Assembly (NCBI GenBank): GCA_002104895.1 | Contig: MCFG01000079.1 | Location: 1-64,000, forward strand | DNA length: 64,000 nucleotides | Source: Anaeromyces robustus | Lineage: Eukaryota > Neocallimastigomycota > Neocallimastigomycetes > Neocallimastigales > Neocallimastigaceae | Direction of reading: 5' to 3' | Shown: positions 15,998-33,447 of the stretch, one piece after another | How the letters are laid out: the number at the start of each line of letters is the position of its first letter | Numbering within the stretch: the first letter of the stretch is position 1 | Position numbers and translations under genes: made by a program | The notes under the pieces: model-generated | Seen by the model: only the letters and a program-made list of their open reading frames with translations | Told to the model about the DNA's origin: nothing | Databases searched by the model: none

Positions 15998-16567
15998 AAA
16001 AACATAATAACTATCAATAGAATCTATGACAATATCAGTATCAGGTTTTAGAGAAATATTACATATTAAAGGAGCACCTTCTTTCTTTTTTCCATAATAG
16101 ACTTTAAATTTATAACCATAAAAATCACCTCTTATTTCTAAAAATTCATCTTTACCAGTCGCCTTATTATGAAAATTAACAATATATTTTTGTTTTAAAA
16201 TTTGTTTGAAAAAATTGGATTGTGGTTTAACGTTTAAAAGAGCTTCAGTTTCTGTTTTATCTTTATAAATATTTATTTCATCTTTTGAAGAAAGTAAATT
16301 TTGACGAATATTAAGGATAGGCTGGTCATACAAATCGTAAATTACTTTTTTATCCTTAATACTAAATGTTTTCCCAAGACATTTGAAGTATTCAACTCCA
16401 TTTAAATCTTTAATTGTAAAATCATCATTCGTAAAAGATAGTTGATCTAAAATTAAAGTATTTTGTTCTTGAAAACAAAAACGATCTTCGGTAATAACAA
16501 TTTTATTATTTGGAGATTGAAGATCTTTAGTTAAAAATTCCATATATATTTTATCCCTTGGTTCCAT
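15938..16567 (-). CDS. LURP-one-related (LOR/tubby-like) protein
   Basis: A 209-aa single-exon protein. Its order of strands matches the LOR family: FTIKDLNGVEYFKCLGK, then FSIKDKKVIYDLYDQPIL, then NIRQNLLSSKDEINIYK (about residues 50-105), later FLEIRGDFYGYKFKVY (about 148-163), and the closing helix YVFVAAGVDAAAMIALAI (about 187-204). LOR proteins form a 12-stranded barrel around a central hydrophobic helix, like Tubby and phospholipid scramblases, and are thought to bind membranes or lipids. The start has an AAAATGGAACC context. The last residues CTFM come from the second copy of the 56-bp duplication. Before that event the protein would have ended AIYIKND. The altered tail lies after the core helix, so folding may be little affected. 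It stands alone on the minus strand between the transposon island and locus B. Confidence 0.85.
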   Translation of the reverse strand: MEPRDKIYMEFLTKDLQSPNNKIVITEDRFCFQEQNTLILDQLSFTNDDFTIKDLNGVEYFKCLGKTFSIKDKKVIYDLYDQPILNIRQNLLSSKDEINIYKDKTETEALLNVKPQSNFFKQILKQKYIVNFHNKATGKDEFLEIRGDFYGYKFKVYYGKKKEGAPLICNISLKPDTDIVIDSIDSYYVFVAAGVDAAAMIALAICTFM

Positions 16568-17906
16568 TTTTTTGGTTTATATTTTTGTTTTATTTATTGT
16601 CTATTATTATGTTTAATATTTATTTTTTAATATTTTATAAGTATTACTGTTTGTTTTATTAATATAATAATATTTTATTATTTTTCTTTAGATATATATA
16701 ATTTTATATAAACGAAATTTACTATTAATTTTTTCAAGAAAAAAAAAAAAAACTAAGGAATTATGATTTCCTTATATAAATAATTACTTTAATATAATAA
16801 TTAGATTATATTAAAAAGTAATATATTAATATAATATATAATAATTAATAATAATGTTCTACAATTATTTATTTATTATAATAATAAATAAATAATTTTT
16901 AGAACATTCTTTTGCTCAATAAAATAAAATAAAATTGAATTAATAATAATTTTATTATATTATATTAAATATAAGCCACATTATATTAATATAAACAATT
17001 TATTATAATTTAAATATTTGAAACTCTTTATCATAAAATTTATTATTATAAATTTTATATACAAATTTCTTTAATATAAAATAAATTTATAATAAATAAC
17101 CTTTTTTAATATATACTTTCAATAATAAATTCTTATATGAAATTTTTTATTTATACTATACGTATGTATTTTACTTATCATATGGTAATTGTAACTATTC
17201 TGCAGATATGATGTTAACTCTCTATCTATTAGAATTTTAAATAACAATAACTAATGCTAGATATCATATATATATCATCAAAAATACGATTCTAAGAAAA
17301 ATTATTATAATAAACTAAAATTAATAGAATTTATTATAATTAACTAAAATTAATTTTTATTAAGTTTCATTATATATAAATTTTTGAAATTAGGTTTCAA
17401 TTTGCAATGATTATCTTTATTATTTAATTTTATTTTTTTTTACTTTTAATTTTTTTTTAACTTTTATTTTTTATTTTATTTTTTTTATTTTTATTTTTTT
17501 ATTTTTATTTTTTTATTGTTTCCTTTTTTTTTATTATTTCTTTTTTTTTTATTATTATTATTATTTCCTTTTTTTTTTATTAATATTTGTTTTTTATTTT
17601 ATATATATTATGGATATGTTTTTTATTACATATATATTATTTAATCATTCTTTTTTTATTTTTATTTTTATTTTTATTTTTAATTTTTTCGGGAAAGGGT
17701 ATATATAAAAAAAAAAATAAATTGATTTACTAATGCTTTTATATTTTATATCTTTACTAATAAATTTATAAAAATATTAAAATATTTTATATATAAATAA
17801 TTTAAATAATATATTGATATATAAATAAAAAAATTTTTTTAAGTATATAAATAATATTTAAATAATAAATTATAATATAAATCAATATTTTAATGTTTAA
17901 TTTTTT
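16568..17906. other. Intergenic, with hairpin and conserved 3' flank of locus B
   Basis: A long hairpin lies at 16854-16909. From about 17100 to 17906 the sequence is related to the sequence downstream of loci A and C: AGATATCAT near 17262, a CGATTCTAAG word near 17289, GAAATT..GTTTCAATTTGCAATGAT near 17384, and CGGGAAAGGGTATATATAAA near 17689. Much of 17420-17680 is T-rich simple sequence. Confidence 0.5.
16854..16909. repeat. Hairpin AATGTTCTA...TAGAACATT
   Basis: The left arm 16854-16879 pairs with the right arm 16883-16909 over about 26 bp with one small bulge and a tiny loop. The outer part AATGTTCTA/TAGAACATT also closes a hairpin at 53056-53094 (with one G-U pair). Confidence 0.75.
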
Positions 17907-23322
<5,416 letters not shown>

Positions 23323-23866
23323 TATTTATATATATTTTTAATTATTGAAAAAATTAAATTATTTAAGCATATTAATTTATATATTTATTTTTTTTATATT
23401 ATATATATATAATACTTCATTTTTAATTCAAAAATGAAAAATTTTATTATATAAAATATAATATTTCATATTTTAATTTTTTATATATTTTTTCATATAT
23501 ATATTAATAAAAAAATGTTTTTTTAAATGTTTTTTTTTTAATTGTTTTTAAATTATTACTGAAAAAATACTTAATTGTTTTATTCATTTATATTTTTATA
23601 ATAATGTTAATAAATAAAAATATTTAATAAAAGAATAAATATATATTTATATTTTTATAAATAATGAAAAGATAAATAATAGTATTTAATGAAAAAATAA
23701 ATAATTATTTTTTTTATGTTTTAATTTATCTGGGTTTATTTTATTTTATTTATTTTTTTTTTTTTTTTGGAGGGTTGTTTATTATTTGGTTATTTATTTA
23801 TTTATTTATTTGTGTTTATTCGATTTTATTCTTGTTTTTGTTGTTTTTTTATTTTTTAGTTTTTTA

Positions 23867-23895
23867 AAAAAAGTGAAATATTGCAATATTTATAG
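23867..23895 (-). promoter_or_regulatory. TATA-like module upstream of locus B
   Basis: TATAAATA (23894-23887 on the minus strand) is followed 14 bp on by TTTCACTTTTTTT, as upstream of loci A and C. It is 551 bp from the ATG. A T-tract lies immediately on its distal side. Confidence 0.5.
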
Positions 23896-23948
23896 TTTTT
23901 TTTTTTTTTAAAAAAATTGTATATTAAATAATTAATTAAATTAATTTT

Positions 23949-23983
<35 letters not shown>

Positions 23984-24800
23984 TTTTTTTAGGATTGTTC
24001 CATTTTTTATCAAAAAAAAAAAATATTAAATTTTCAATAAAATTAATTAATTGTAAAAAATCAATTTTTTAAATTCCAAATTATTTTATTATATAAATAA
24101 AGTTTTTGAGTTGAAAATATGTCAATATTTATCTAAACTTTTTTATTATATAATTTTTATATACAAAAAAGATAATAAAAAATAAGAACACTTTTAAAAA
24201 ATAATTTTATAATCATTTTACAAAAATGTAGGTAATTTTATTTGTACCATATATACAACACTAATTATTTATTCTATATATACACCAGCCATAGAAAATT
24301 TCATATTTATTGAAATTTATATTATAAAACACATGTATAATTTTTATTTTTTTTAATTATATTTTTTTTATTTATGAATTATCTATTGCTTCTCATTTTA
24401 AATATTTTACAACATATAAATTTCATTATTTTTTCTTGTTAAATATTGAATAATATATAATAAATAAATTAATAATATATAATAATATATATAATAAATA
24501 AATTAATAATATATAATAATATATTGAAAATATATAAAATCATTTTATATTTTTTGTAACTGGTTTTATTAATTTTGGGAAACAAAATAAGAAATTAATA
24601 TTATTAAAATTTTGTAGTTTATATAAAATATGTATAATACACTATTATATTTATACATATTATTCATATATAAAAAATATATTATTTTATTTTTAATTAA
24701 TTATTTATTAATTTATATATATATATATATATTTATTTAAATAATTATTTAATATAAATATAATATTAGTATATTTTTTTTGTTCTGTACATTCTGTATA

Positions 24801-24832
<32 letters not shown>

Positions 24833-24884
24833 TTATATATTATGATAATAAATTATTTCATTATTCTTTTATTTAAAAAAAAAT

Positions 24885-24944
24885 AAAAGAGTATCATAGA
24901 CTTTCATGAACATGTAAAAAGATGAAAGTCTATGATACTCTTTT
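24885..24944. repeat. Perfect 23-bp hairpin
   Basis: The left arm 24885-24907 contains GAGTATCATAGACTTTCAT and is perfectly complementary to 24922-24944, with a 14-nt loop. A T5 run follows on the plus strand, and a second imperfect hairpin AGAAGGAATAT/ATATTTCTTCT follows at about 24946-24971. It could be a small-RNA precursor or a tiny foldback element. The sequence alone does not decide. Confidence 0.85.
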
Positions 24945-25805
24945 TAGAAGGAATATATATATTTCTTCTTTCATGTAAACAGCATCTTATATATAACAAA
25001 AAAAAAAAATCCAATATATTTTTTAACATCATAACATTTATTATTATAATAATGAAAATAAGGAAAAAAGCTAGAGAGAAATAGAATAATTTTAATGTTC
25101 CTATTACGACAAATAATATTATTAAATAAATAATAATAAATATAATATATCTTTTATTTTTAATAACACAACAGTTATTATAAAAAAAAGTTGACTCTTT
25201 TTTATTATAAAAAACTTTTAATAATTTCTTTTTTTTTATTTATATTTTCAATATTAATTATTAGTAATTTTACTATTTATATATATATGAATATATAAAT
25301 ATGATATTAATAACATTACTAAAGAGTATAAAGAATAACATTTAGTTATTATTATTACTTTATATACTTTTGTATAATTGATAAAAATAATGTTAATTTA
25401 ATACGATTATTATTATTATCATTGTTATACGATAATAATAAAAATAAGTTATTAATTATAATATATAATATATAATACATAATTCAATATATTTTTAACA
25501 AAAATACATTTATAATAAATAGTTATTTAATACAAAAAAAAAAAATTTAGATAATAATAATTTTTTATGTATTTTTCGAAATATTATAAAATCTTAAAAT
25601 TTTATTATTTTATTTTATTTTTATTTTTTTTTCCTTAATATATTATATATGTGATTGACTCATCATATTAGAATGATTAAATCTAAAAGTCTTATATTTT
25701 ACCATTACTGATATGGAGTCAACGTTCTACGTTTTACTCTAAGTAATATGTATAGTTTAAATTATTTATATAGAATAGCAGCCAGTGCGAAGATGATAAT
25801 ATATT

Positions 25806-25846
25806 ATTATGTTCTCGATGATAAAAAGTATCATCGAGAACATAAT
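25806..25846. repeat. Perfect 17-bp hairpin in the 3' flank of locus C
   Basis: ATTATGTTCTCGATGAT (25806-25822) pairs perfectly with 25830-25846 across a 7-nt loop AAAAAGT. It is followed by the near-direct repeats GATCATAATC and GATCATGATTC. It is far richer in G/C than its surroundings. Confidence 0.85.
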
Positions 25847-25993
25847 GATAGATCATAATCCTCAAGATCATGATTCTAATAATTATTTTTATAATAAATA
25901 ATTAAATTTTAAATGTCAATGAAATATGAAATTCAATTTCAATCACATTGATCTCTTAACAATTTTTTTTATTTTAATTTTGTTTGCTTATTT

Positions 25994-26044
<51 letters not shown>

Positions 26045-26085
26045 ATATTTTATTTTATATTATTTATGGGTATTTTTTTTTTTTC

Positions 26086-26117
<32 letters not shown>

Positions 26118-26249
26118 GCTTTTTGTTTTGTTTTGTGTTGTATTTATTTTTTGGGAAAAAGGAATATATATAAAAATAAAATTGATCTACATTCGTATAT
26201 TAATTTTATTTTTATAATTTTATAATGTTTAATCAAATTGAATATTTTA

Positions 26250-26378
26250 TTATGCATATGAAAATTCATCAATTCCTTCAGAAATAGCTATAGATAATTT
26301 TTCTTTTAATTGATCATAAGATTTATATGGAGGTAAATCAATACAGTTAAAACTAATAAATTTAAATATGTATATTTA

Positions 26379-26419
<41 letters not shown>

Positions 26420-26991
26420 GATGTTAATTATTTAATAGAAAATATATAAAAAAATAATTATTATATTATTTATTTTATAAATATTTTATACAAATACTAA
26501 GAAACAAAGATATATATATAAAATATATTTAAAATATAAAGAACATACCATGTATGACTTTTTGGTAATTCATTTGTTTTCCCATATTTATTTAATTTAA
26601 AATGTTGAATATTTCCATTTCCTTGAAGATCTTTAAATCCAGTAGTTGGAATTTGTGAATTACCGGTAGCAAAAATTAGTAGTTTTATACGATCTTCCTG
26701 ATTAAATGAATTTACACACTATTTTTAATATAATATATAAATGTATATATATAAATTTTAATAATTGTATTACAATGATTTGTTTGTTATATAGTATATT
26801 TGTTATATAAAAGTTAAAATAATTTTAATTATATAAATATTCAATTATATATTATATAGATATAATTACTTTCCAAAAGTTAATAATGGTAATATCATTT
26901 TCATTATATCCTTCATATTCTGTATTATTTTTCCAATCTTCAATGTCAATTTCGTTAGTACCAATAAGTAAAAACTTTTTTAAAATATTTA

Positions 26992-27050
<59 letters not shown>

Positions 27051-27248
27051 ATATTATAAAAAAAAATAAAAATAAAAATCAAATGAAAGTTATAATATAA
27101 TATACCTTTAAATCAAATTCATTTAATATTTTATTTATTTTTTTAGGAACTATTTCATAAAATCCTTCTTTTAGAGCTTTGAATTGTTCTTTATCATTTC
27201 CATTATTTAATTTATATTTAATAACGAGACTAAATATTTTTTTTTAAG

Positions 27249-27280
<32 letters not shown>

Positions 27281-28203
27281 AAATTAATAAAAATAAAATA
27301 TTTATATTTTATTGAATATTATAGTAGTAATAATAATGATATTAAATAAAATAAATAAAACATTAAATTACTCTATATATTCATCTTTATTAGAATCTGT
27401 TACAGCTATATTAGAACCATTGGGTTTTAATTCTACATATTTTGGATTATCAAAGCTATCTTTTTCGTTAATTCCAAATGTTAAGAATAATAAATCAGCT
27501 CCATCATTATTTCTATTTATAAATGATATATAAATTTATATATATATATATATATATTTTAATAGAAAAAAAAAATATTTATAATTCATTTATAATAAAA
27601 TAGAAAATCATTAATATAATTTAATATATTTATATATTTATTTCAATACTAAATTAAATTAATATAATTAAAATATATAAAAAGATTAATATTATAAATT
27701 ATTAATATGTACTTTAACCAATTTAAATTTTTATATAATTCAGGATCAACAAATATTAAATCTGTAATACAAAGATTTTTATTAAGTAATTTTTTATAAA
27801 CTATAAAAGAAAAATTAACAGAAAGATATTGATTATGAATAAGTGCTAATCCCATTATACGGCCTACAAATCTAAAATATTCCAAATGATTTGGTTCAAC
27901 AAAACCTGACATTGGATTAATATTCAGTTCATATAATTTATCATTAGTATATTTGAAAAGTGAATAATTTGGATTTCCAATTTTTTTAGATATTTGATAG
28001 AAAAAATCTCTGTTGATATATATATATAAATAATTGAAAATTTTATAATAAAATATAAATATATATATATATAAATATATATATATATAATATAAAGAAA
28101 ATGTATAATATTAATAATTAATTCATAAAATATTGTTTATTTATAATTATTTATTTCTTTTTTTAAATAAAACATATGTATATTTATTATAATTTCTTTA
28201 TTT

Positions 28204-28273
<70 letters not shown>

Positions 28274-31200
28274 GATTAATAAATTTTAATAATAATAGTA
28301 TTAAAAAAAAAATACCTTAATAAACCTCCAGCATCTATACCATATTCACCTATATATTTAATTTTTAATTTTTTCTTCAATTCTTCTGCTGATTTACTCA
28401 TTATATAATTAAAAGTATCATTAAATAAATTACTACGATGTATTTCCATTTTATTTTCATCATAATAATATAAGCTAGTTTCAGATAATAAGGCTTTAAA
28501 ATTATAAACTTTTTCTTCAAATATATATTTATATTCAGGGATAATTTCACTAATATAATATAATATAATATAATATATATTAGTTTAATTAATTAAAATA
28601 ATTAAAAAATAATAAAAATAATAAATAAATATATATTAAAAATTTTACAATAATATTTGTATATACTATTATGTCAAGTATTTAAAATATTTTATTTTAT
28701 GATATTAAAATTTATATACATATACACATATATATATATATATATATATATATTTTTTAACTTACTTTTTAAATATTTTTATAGAATTTCTCTTATTACC
28801 ATCAATTACTTCCTCTCCCTTTTTAATTTCTTTTTCAATATAAAGATTTACCATTATTTCATATAAATATATTTCATTAAAAATTTTTGAAAGTTCACTA
28901 TTATAATATTTATATTTTATATTAGTTATGAATTCATTTTTATATAATAGTTTAATAATATCTGTATTAATATCTGAAATATGTCTTATATTCGTACTAA
29001 TATATCTATTTCTTAAAACATTTATTATATCTTGTTCATCAATATATAAAATAATTCCATATTTAAGAGCATGATCAATTATTAATTTTATCAATTCAAT
29101 ATTATTATTACAAATACTATATAACAATGGAGAAATGCCATATTCATTCTCTTCATTAATATCCAAAATAATATTATTTTTATTAGCATAATTAAATAAT
29201 AATTTTGTCATTTCAATCTTTTTATTAAAAATAGTGTATAAAAATAAAGAATTACCATATATAATTTCATTAATATTTAAAATAATATTTTTTGAGTCCG
29301 CATAATCCATGATTAATTTAGTCATTTCAATATTATTATTAAACACACAAAGTAAAATTGGTGATTCACCATTTTTATTTTTATTATTAATTTTTAAAAT
29401 AATATCATTTTGATTTGCATAATTAATGATTAATTTAGTCATATTAATATTATTATTATAAATACTACGTAAAATTGGTGAATCACCACATCTATGTATT
29501 TTTTCATTAATATCAAAAATAATATTATGTTTATTAAAATAATTAATGATTAATTTAGCCATTTCAGTATTATTATTATTATAAATATACCATAACACTG
29601 GATAATCACCATTTTTATTTTTTTTATTAATTTCTAAAATAATATTATTTTTATTAGCATAATCAATAATTAATTTGGCCATTTTAATATTATTATTAAA
29701 AATACTATATAAAATTGGAGTCACAGAATTTTTACTTTTTTCATTAATATCCAATAAAATATTATTTTTATTAGCATAATCCATAATTAACTTTGTCATT
29801 TCAATATTATTACTAAAAATATTACGTAAAATTGGAGAATCTTTATTCTTATTTTTTTCATTAATTTTTAAAATAATATTGTTTTTACTCGCGTAATCAA
29901 GTAATAATTCAACCATTTCAATTTTATTATTATAAATACTATATAAAATTGATGAATTACCATAACCATTATCATTACTATTACCATTATTTTCTTTTTC
30001 ATTAATATCTAAAATAATATTATTTCTATTAGCATAATTTATGATCAGTTTAGCCATTTCAATATTATTATTAAAAATACAATGTAAAATTGGGGAAGTA
30101 TCACTATTATCTTTCTCATTAATTTCCAATATAATATTATTTGTGTTAGCATAATCAATTATTAATTTAGCTATTTCTATATTATTATCTATAGTACAAC
30201 GTAATATAGGAGAATCATCAAATATATTTTTTTCTTTAATTTCTAAAATAATATTATTTTTATTAGCATAATCAATTATTAATTTTACCATTTCAATATT
30301 ATTGTTGTATATACTAAAAAAAATTGGTGAATCTCCATCTTTATTTTTATCATTAATATTCAAAATAATATTATTTTTATTGGCATAATCAATTATCATT
30401 TTAGTGATTTCAAATTTATTATTAAAAATACTACGTAAAATTGGAGAATAACATTCATTATCTTTTTCATTAATATCGAAAATATTATTATTATTATTAT
30501 TATTATTATAATTATTATTATTTTTATTAACATAATCAAATAATAATTTAGCCAATTCAATCTTATTATGATAGATAGTATAAAAAAATAGAGAATAACC
30601 ATATTTATTTATTTTTTCTTTAATATTTAATCTAATATTATTTGCATTAGCATAATTTATTATCAATTTAGCTAATTCAACTTTATTCGTAAAGAAACAA
30701 AGTGAAATTGAAGAACAATCATTATATTCTATTTTATTAATATCTAAAATAATATTTTTTTTATTACTATTAGCATAATTAATTAATAATTTTGCCATTT
30801 CAAATTTATTATGATAAATAGTATAAAATAATAGAGAATAACCATATTTATCTATTTTTTCTTTAACATCTAAAATAATATTATTTGCATTAGCATAATT
30901 TATTATCAATTTAGCCATTTCAATATTATTATTAAAGAAACAATATAAAATTGGAGAAGAACCATTATTATCCCTTTTATTAATATTTAAAATAATATTA
31001 TTTTTAGTAGCATAATCAAATAATATCATAGCCATTTCAATTTTATTATGATATATAGTATATAAAATTAGAGAATAACCATATGTATCTATTATTTCAT
31101 TAATTTCCAAAATAATATGATTTTTGTTAGCATAATCAATTATCAATTTTGCCATTTCGATATTATTACTGAAAGCACTATATAAAATTGGTGAAACACC

Positions 31201-33039
31201 ATTATTTTCTTTCTTATTAATATCTAAAGTAATATTATTTGTATTAGAATAATCAATAATTAAATTGGTTATTTCAATATTATTATTAAGAATACTATAT
31301 ATAATTGGAGAAACATCATTATTTTCTTCTTTTTTATTCATATCTAAAACAATATTATTATTATTAGCATAGTCAAGTAATAATTTAGCCATTTCAATCT
31401 TATTATAATAGATAGTGTATAAAATAAGAGAATAACCATATTTATCAATTTTTTTATTAATTTCTAAAATAATATTATATTTATTAGCATAATCAATAAT
31501 TAATTTGGCCATTTTAATATTATTATTAAAAACACTATATAAAATTGGAGAAACTCCATTATTTTCTTTCTTAGTAATATCCAAAGGAATATTATTTTCA
31601 TTAGCATAATTAATTAATAATTTAGCCATTTCAACCTTGTTATGATAAACAGTATATAACATTAAAGAGTAACCATATTTATCTATTTTTTCATTAATAT
31701 CCAAAATTATATTATTTTTATTAGCATAATTAACGATTAATTTAGACATTTCCATATTATCTTTAAAAATACTGTATAAAATTGGAAAAATACCATTATT
31801 TTCCTTTTTATTAATATCTAAGATAATATTATTTTCATTAGCATAATCAATTATTAATTTAGCCATTTCAATATTGTTTTTATAAATACTATATAAAATT
31901 GGCGAATAACCATATTTATTTATATAATTAATATCAAAACCAATATTATCTTTATTTTTATTAACATAATCAAGTAACAATTTAGCATTTTCAATATTAT
32001 TATGATAAATAGTATATAAAATTAGAGAATAACCATATTTATCTATTATTTTATTAATATCCAAAATAATATTGTTTTTCATAGCATGGTCAATTATCAA
32101 TTTAGTTAATTCAACGTCATTATTACGAATACTATATAAAATTGGAGAAATATCATTTTCATTTTTATCATTAATATCCAAAATAATATTATTTTTATTG
32201 GCATAGTCAATTATTAATTTAATTATTTCAATATTATTATTGTAAATACTATGTAAAATAGGAGAATAACCATTTTTATCTTTTATATTAATATCCAAAA
32301 TAATATTATTAGCATTAGCATAAACGAATATCAATTTAAATATTTCAATATTATTAATAGAAAGACAATATAAAATTGGAGAGACTCCATTATTATCTTT
32401 TACATTAATGTCCAAAATAATATTATTTTTATAAGCATAGTCAATTATCAAATTAACTATTTCAATATTATTATTGTAAATACTATGTAAAATAGGAGAA
32501 TAACCATTTTTATCTCTTACATTGATTTCCAGAATAATATTATTTTTGTTAGCATAATCAATTATCAGTTTAGTAATTTCAGTATTATCATTCATAATAC
32601 TACATAAAATTGGGGAAACTCCAATATCATCTTTCTCATTAATATCCAAAATAATATTATTTTTATTAGCATGGTCAATTATCAATTTAACTATTTCAAT
32701 ATTATTATTCATAATACTATATAATATTGGAGAAACACCATGTATATTATTTTTTTGGATTTCTAAAATAATATTATTTTTGTTAGCATAATCAATTATC
32801 AATTTAGTCATTTCAACATTATTATTGTAAATGCTCTGTAAAAATGGTGAATTGTCTTCATCACTTTTACCATTAATATTCAAAATAATATTATGTGTAT
32901 TTGCCTGTTTAAATATAGATTCTAATTCTGTTAAATTGTTGGATGAAACACATTCTAATATATCTAAATTATTATAATATTCCATTATTCTAGAATGTGT
33001 TTTATAATTTTTAATATTTAGTTTTTTTAATAATTTCAT
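26250..33039 (-). CDS. ANK-HECT E3 ubiquitin ligase, locus C (longest copy)
   Basis: Exons on the minus strand: 33039-28766, 28549-28316, 28009-27713, 27512-27372, 27229-27106, 26974-26870, 26718-26549 and 26352-26250, joining in frame to 1815 aa. Exon 1 encodes about 36 ankyrin-like repeats. Residues about 334-835 form a higher-order series in which an IDKYGYSLILYTIYHNKIEM type alternates with a NNGVSPILYSIFNNNIEM type. An Asn/Tyr homorepeat near 30485-30530 interrupts one loop. The HECT domain occupies the last 390 residues: MEIHRSNLFND, GEYGIDAGGLLR, FVGRIMGLALIH, ELKPNGSNIAVTD, ATGNSQIPTTGF, SHTCFNCIDLPPY (catalytic Cys), ending EFSYA with Phe at -4. No stop or frame break was found. Splice donors are GTAAGT, GTATTT-, GTACAT- and GTAATT-like. 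It is probably an active ligase with a very large substrate-binding solenoid. Confidence 0.92.
26990..27055. repeat. (AAAT)n array in an intron of locus C
   Basis: A tetranucleotide array lies in the intron between the 105-nt and 124-nt exons. Poly(A) runs at about 26384-26418 and 27250-27288 occupy other introns of the gene. Confidence 0.85.
28200..28270. repeat. (TAA)n array in an intron of locus C
   Basis: A trinucleotide array of about 70 bp lies in the intron between the 297-nt and 234-nt HECT exons. Confidence 0.85.
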
Positions 33040-33142
33040 TATTATTTATATAATTTTTTTTAATAACTTTTAATATACATATATTATTTATATATAATAA
33101 GCAAATAAATATTATTTTATTATCGTTTTATGTTACGCGTTT

Positions 33143-33192
<50 letters not shown>

Positions 33193-33418
33193 TTTAATTT
33201 TTAAAATAAATAAGAAATTTTGAAAGTAACTATATACATGTACTTATAAAAAATAATTTAAATAAAATAATATTAAATAATATTACTTTTTATTATTTAA
33301 TCTTTAAAAAATAAAAAATACTTATATGAATGTTATTTAAAATAATAATAATCAATATTATTATTTTATTTTTAAATTTTTTTTTTTTTTTTTTTTTTTT
33401 TTGAAAAGAAAAGAAAAA

Positions 33419-33447
33419 AAAAAAGTGAAGTATTTTAATATTTATAT
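33419..33447 (-). promoter_or_regulatory. TATA-like module upstream of locus C
   Basis: TATAAATA (33446-33439 on the minus strand) followed 14 bp on by CTTCACTTTT, the same layout as loci A and B, here 386 bp before the ATG. Confidence 0.5.

Larger units (their letters stand above)
23323..26249. other. Intergenic between loci B and C
   Basis: It holds the promoter-like module of locus B (23867-23895), (TTTA)n at about 23950-23990, a 23-bp perfect hairpin at 24885-24944, a 17-bp perfect hairpin at 25806-25846, and a poly(T) run of about 42 at 25998-26040. The stretch 25640-26249 is the conserved 3' flank of locus C. No protein gene is visible. Confidence 0.6.

Noticed and set aside
25926-26225. 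99-codon frame rich in Phe
   Set aside because: Created by the poly(T) run and lies in the 3' flank of locus C.
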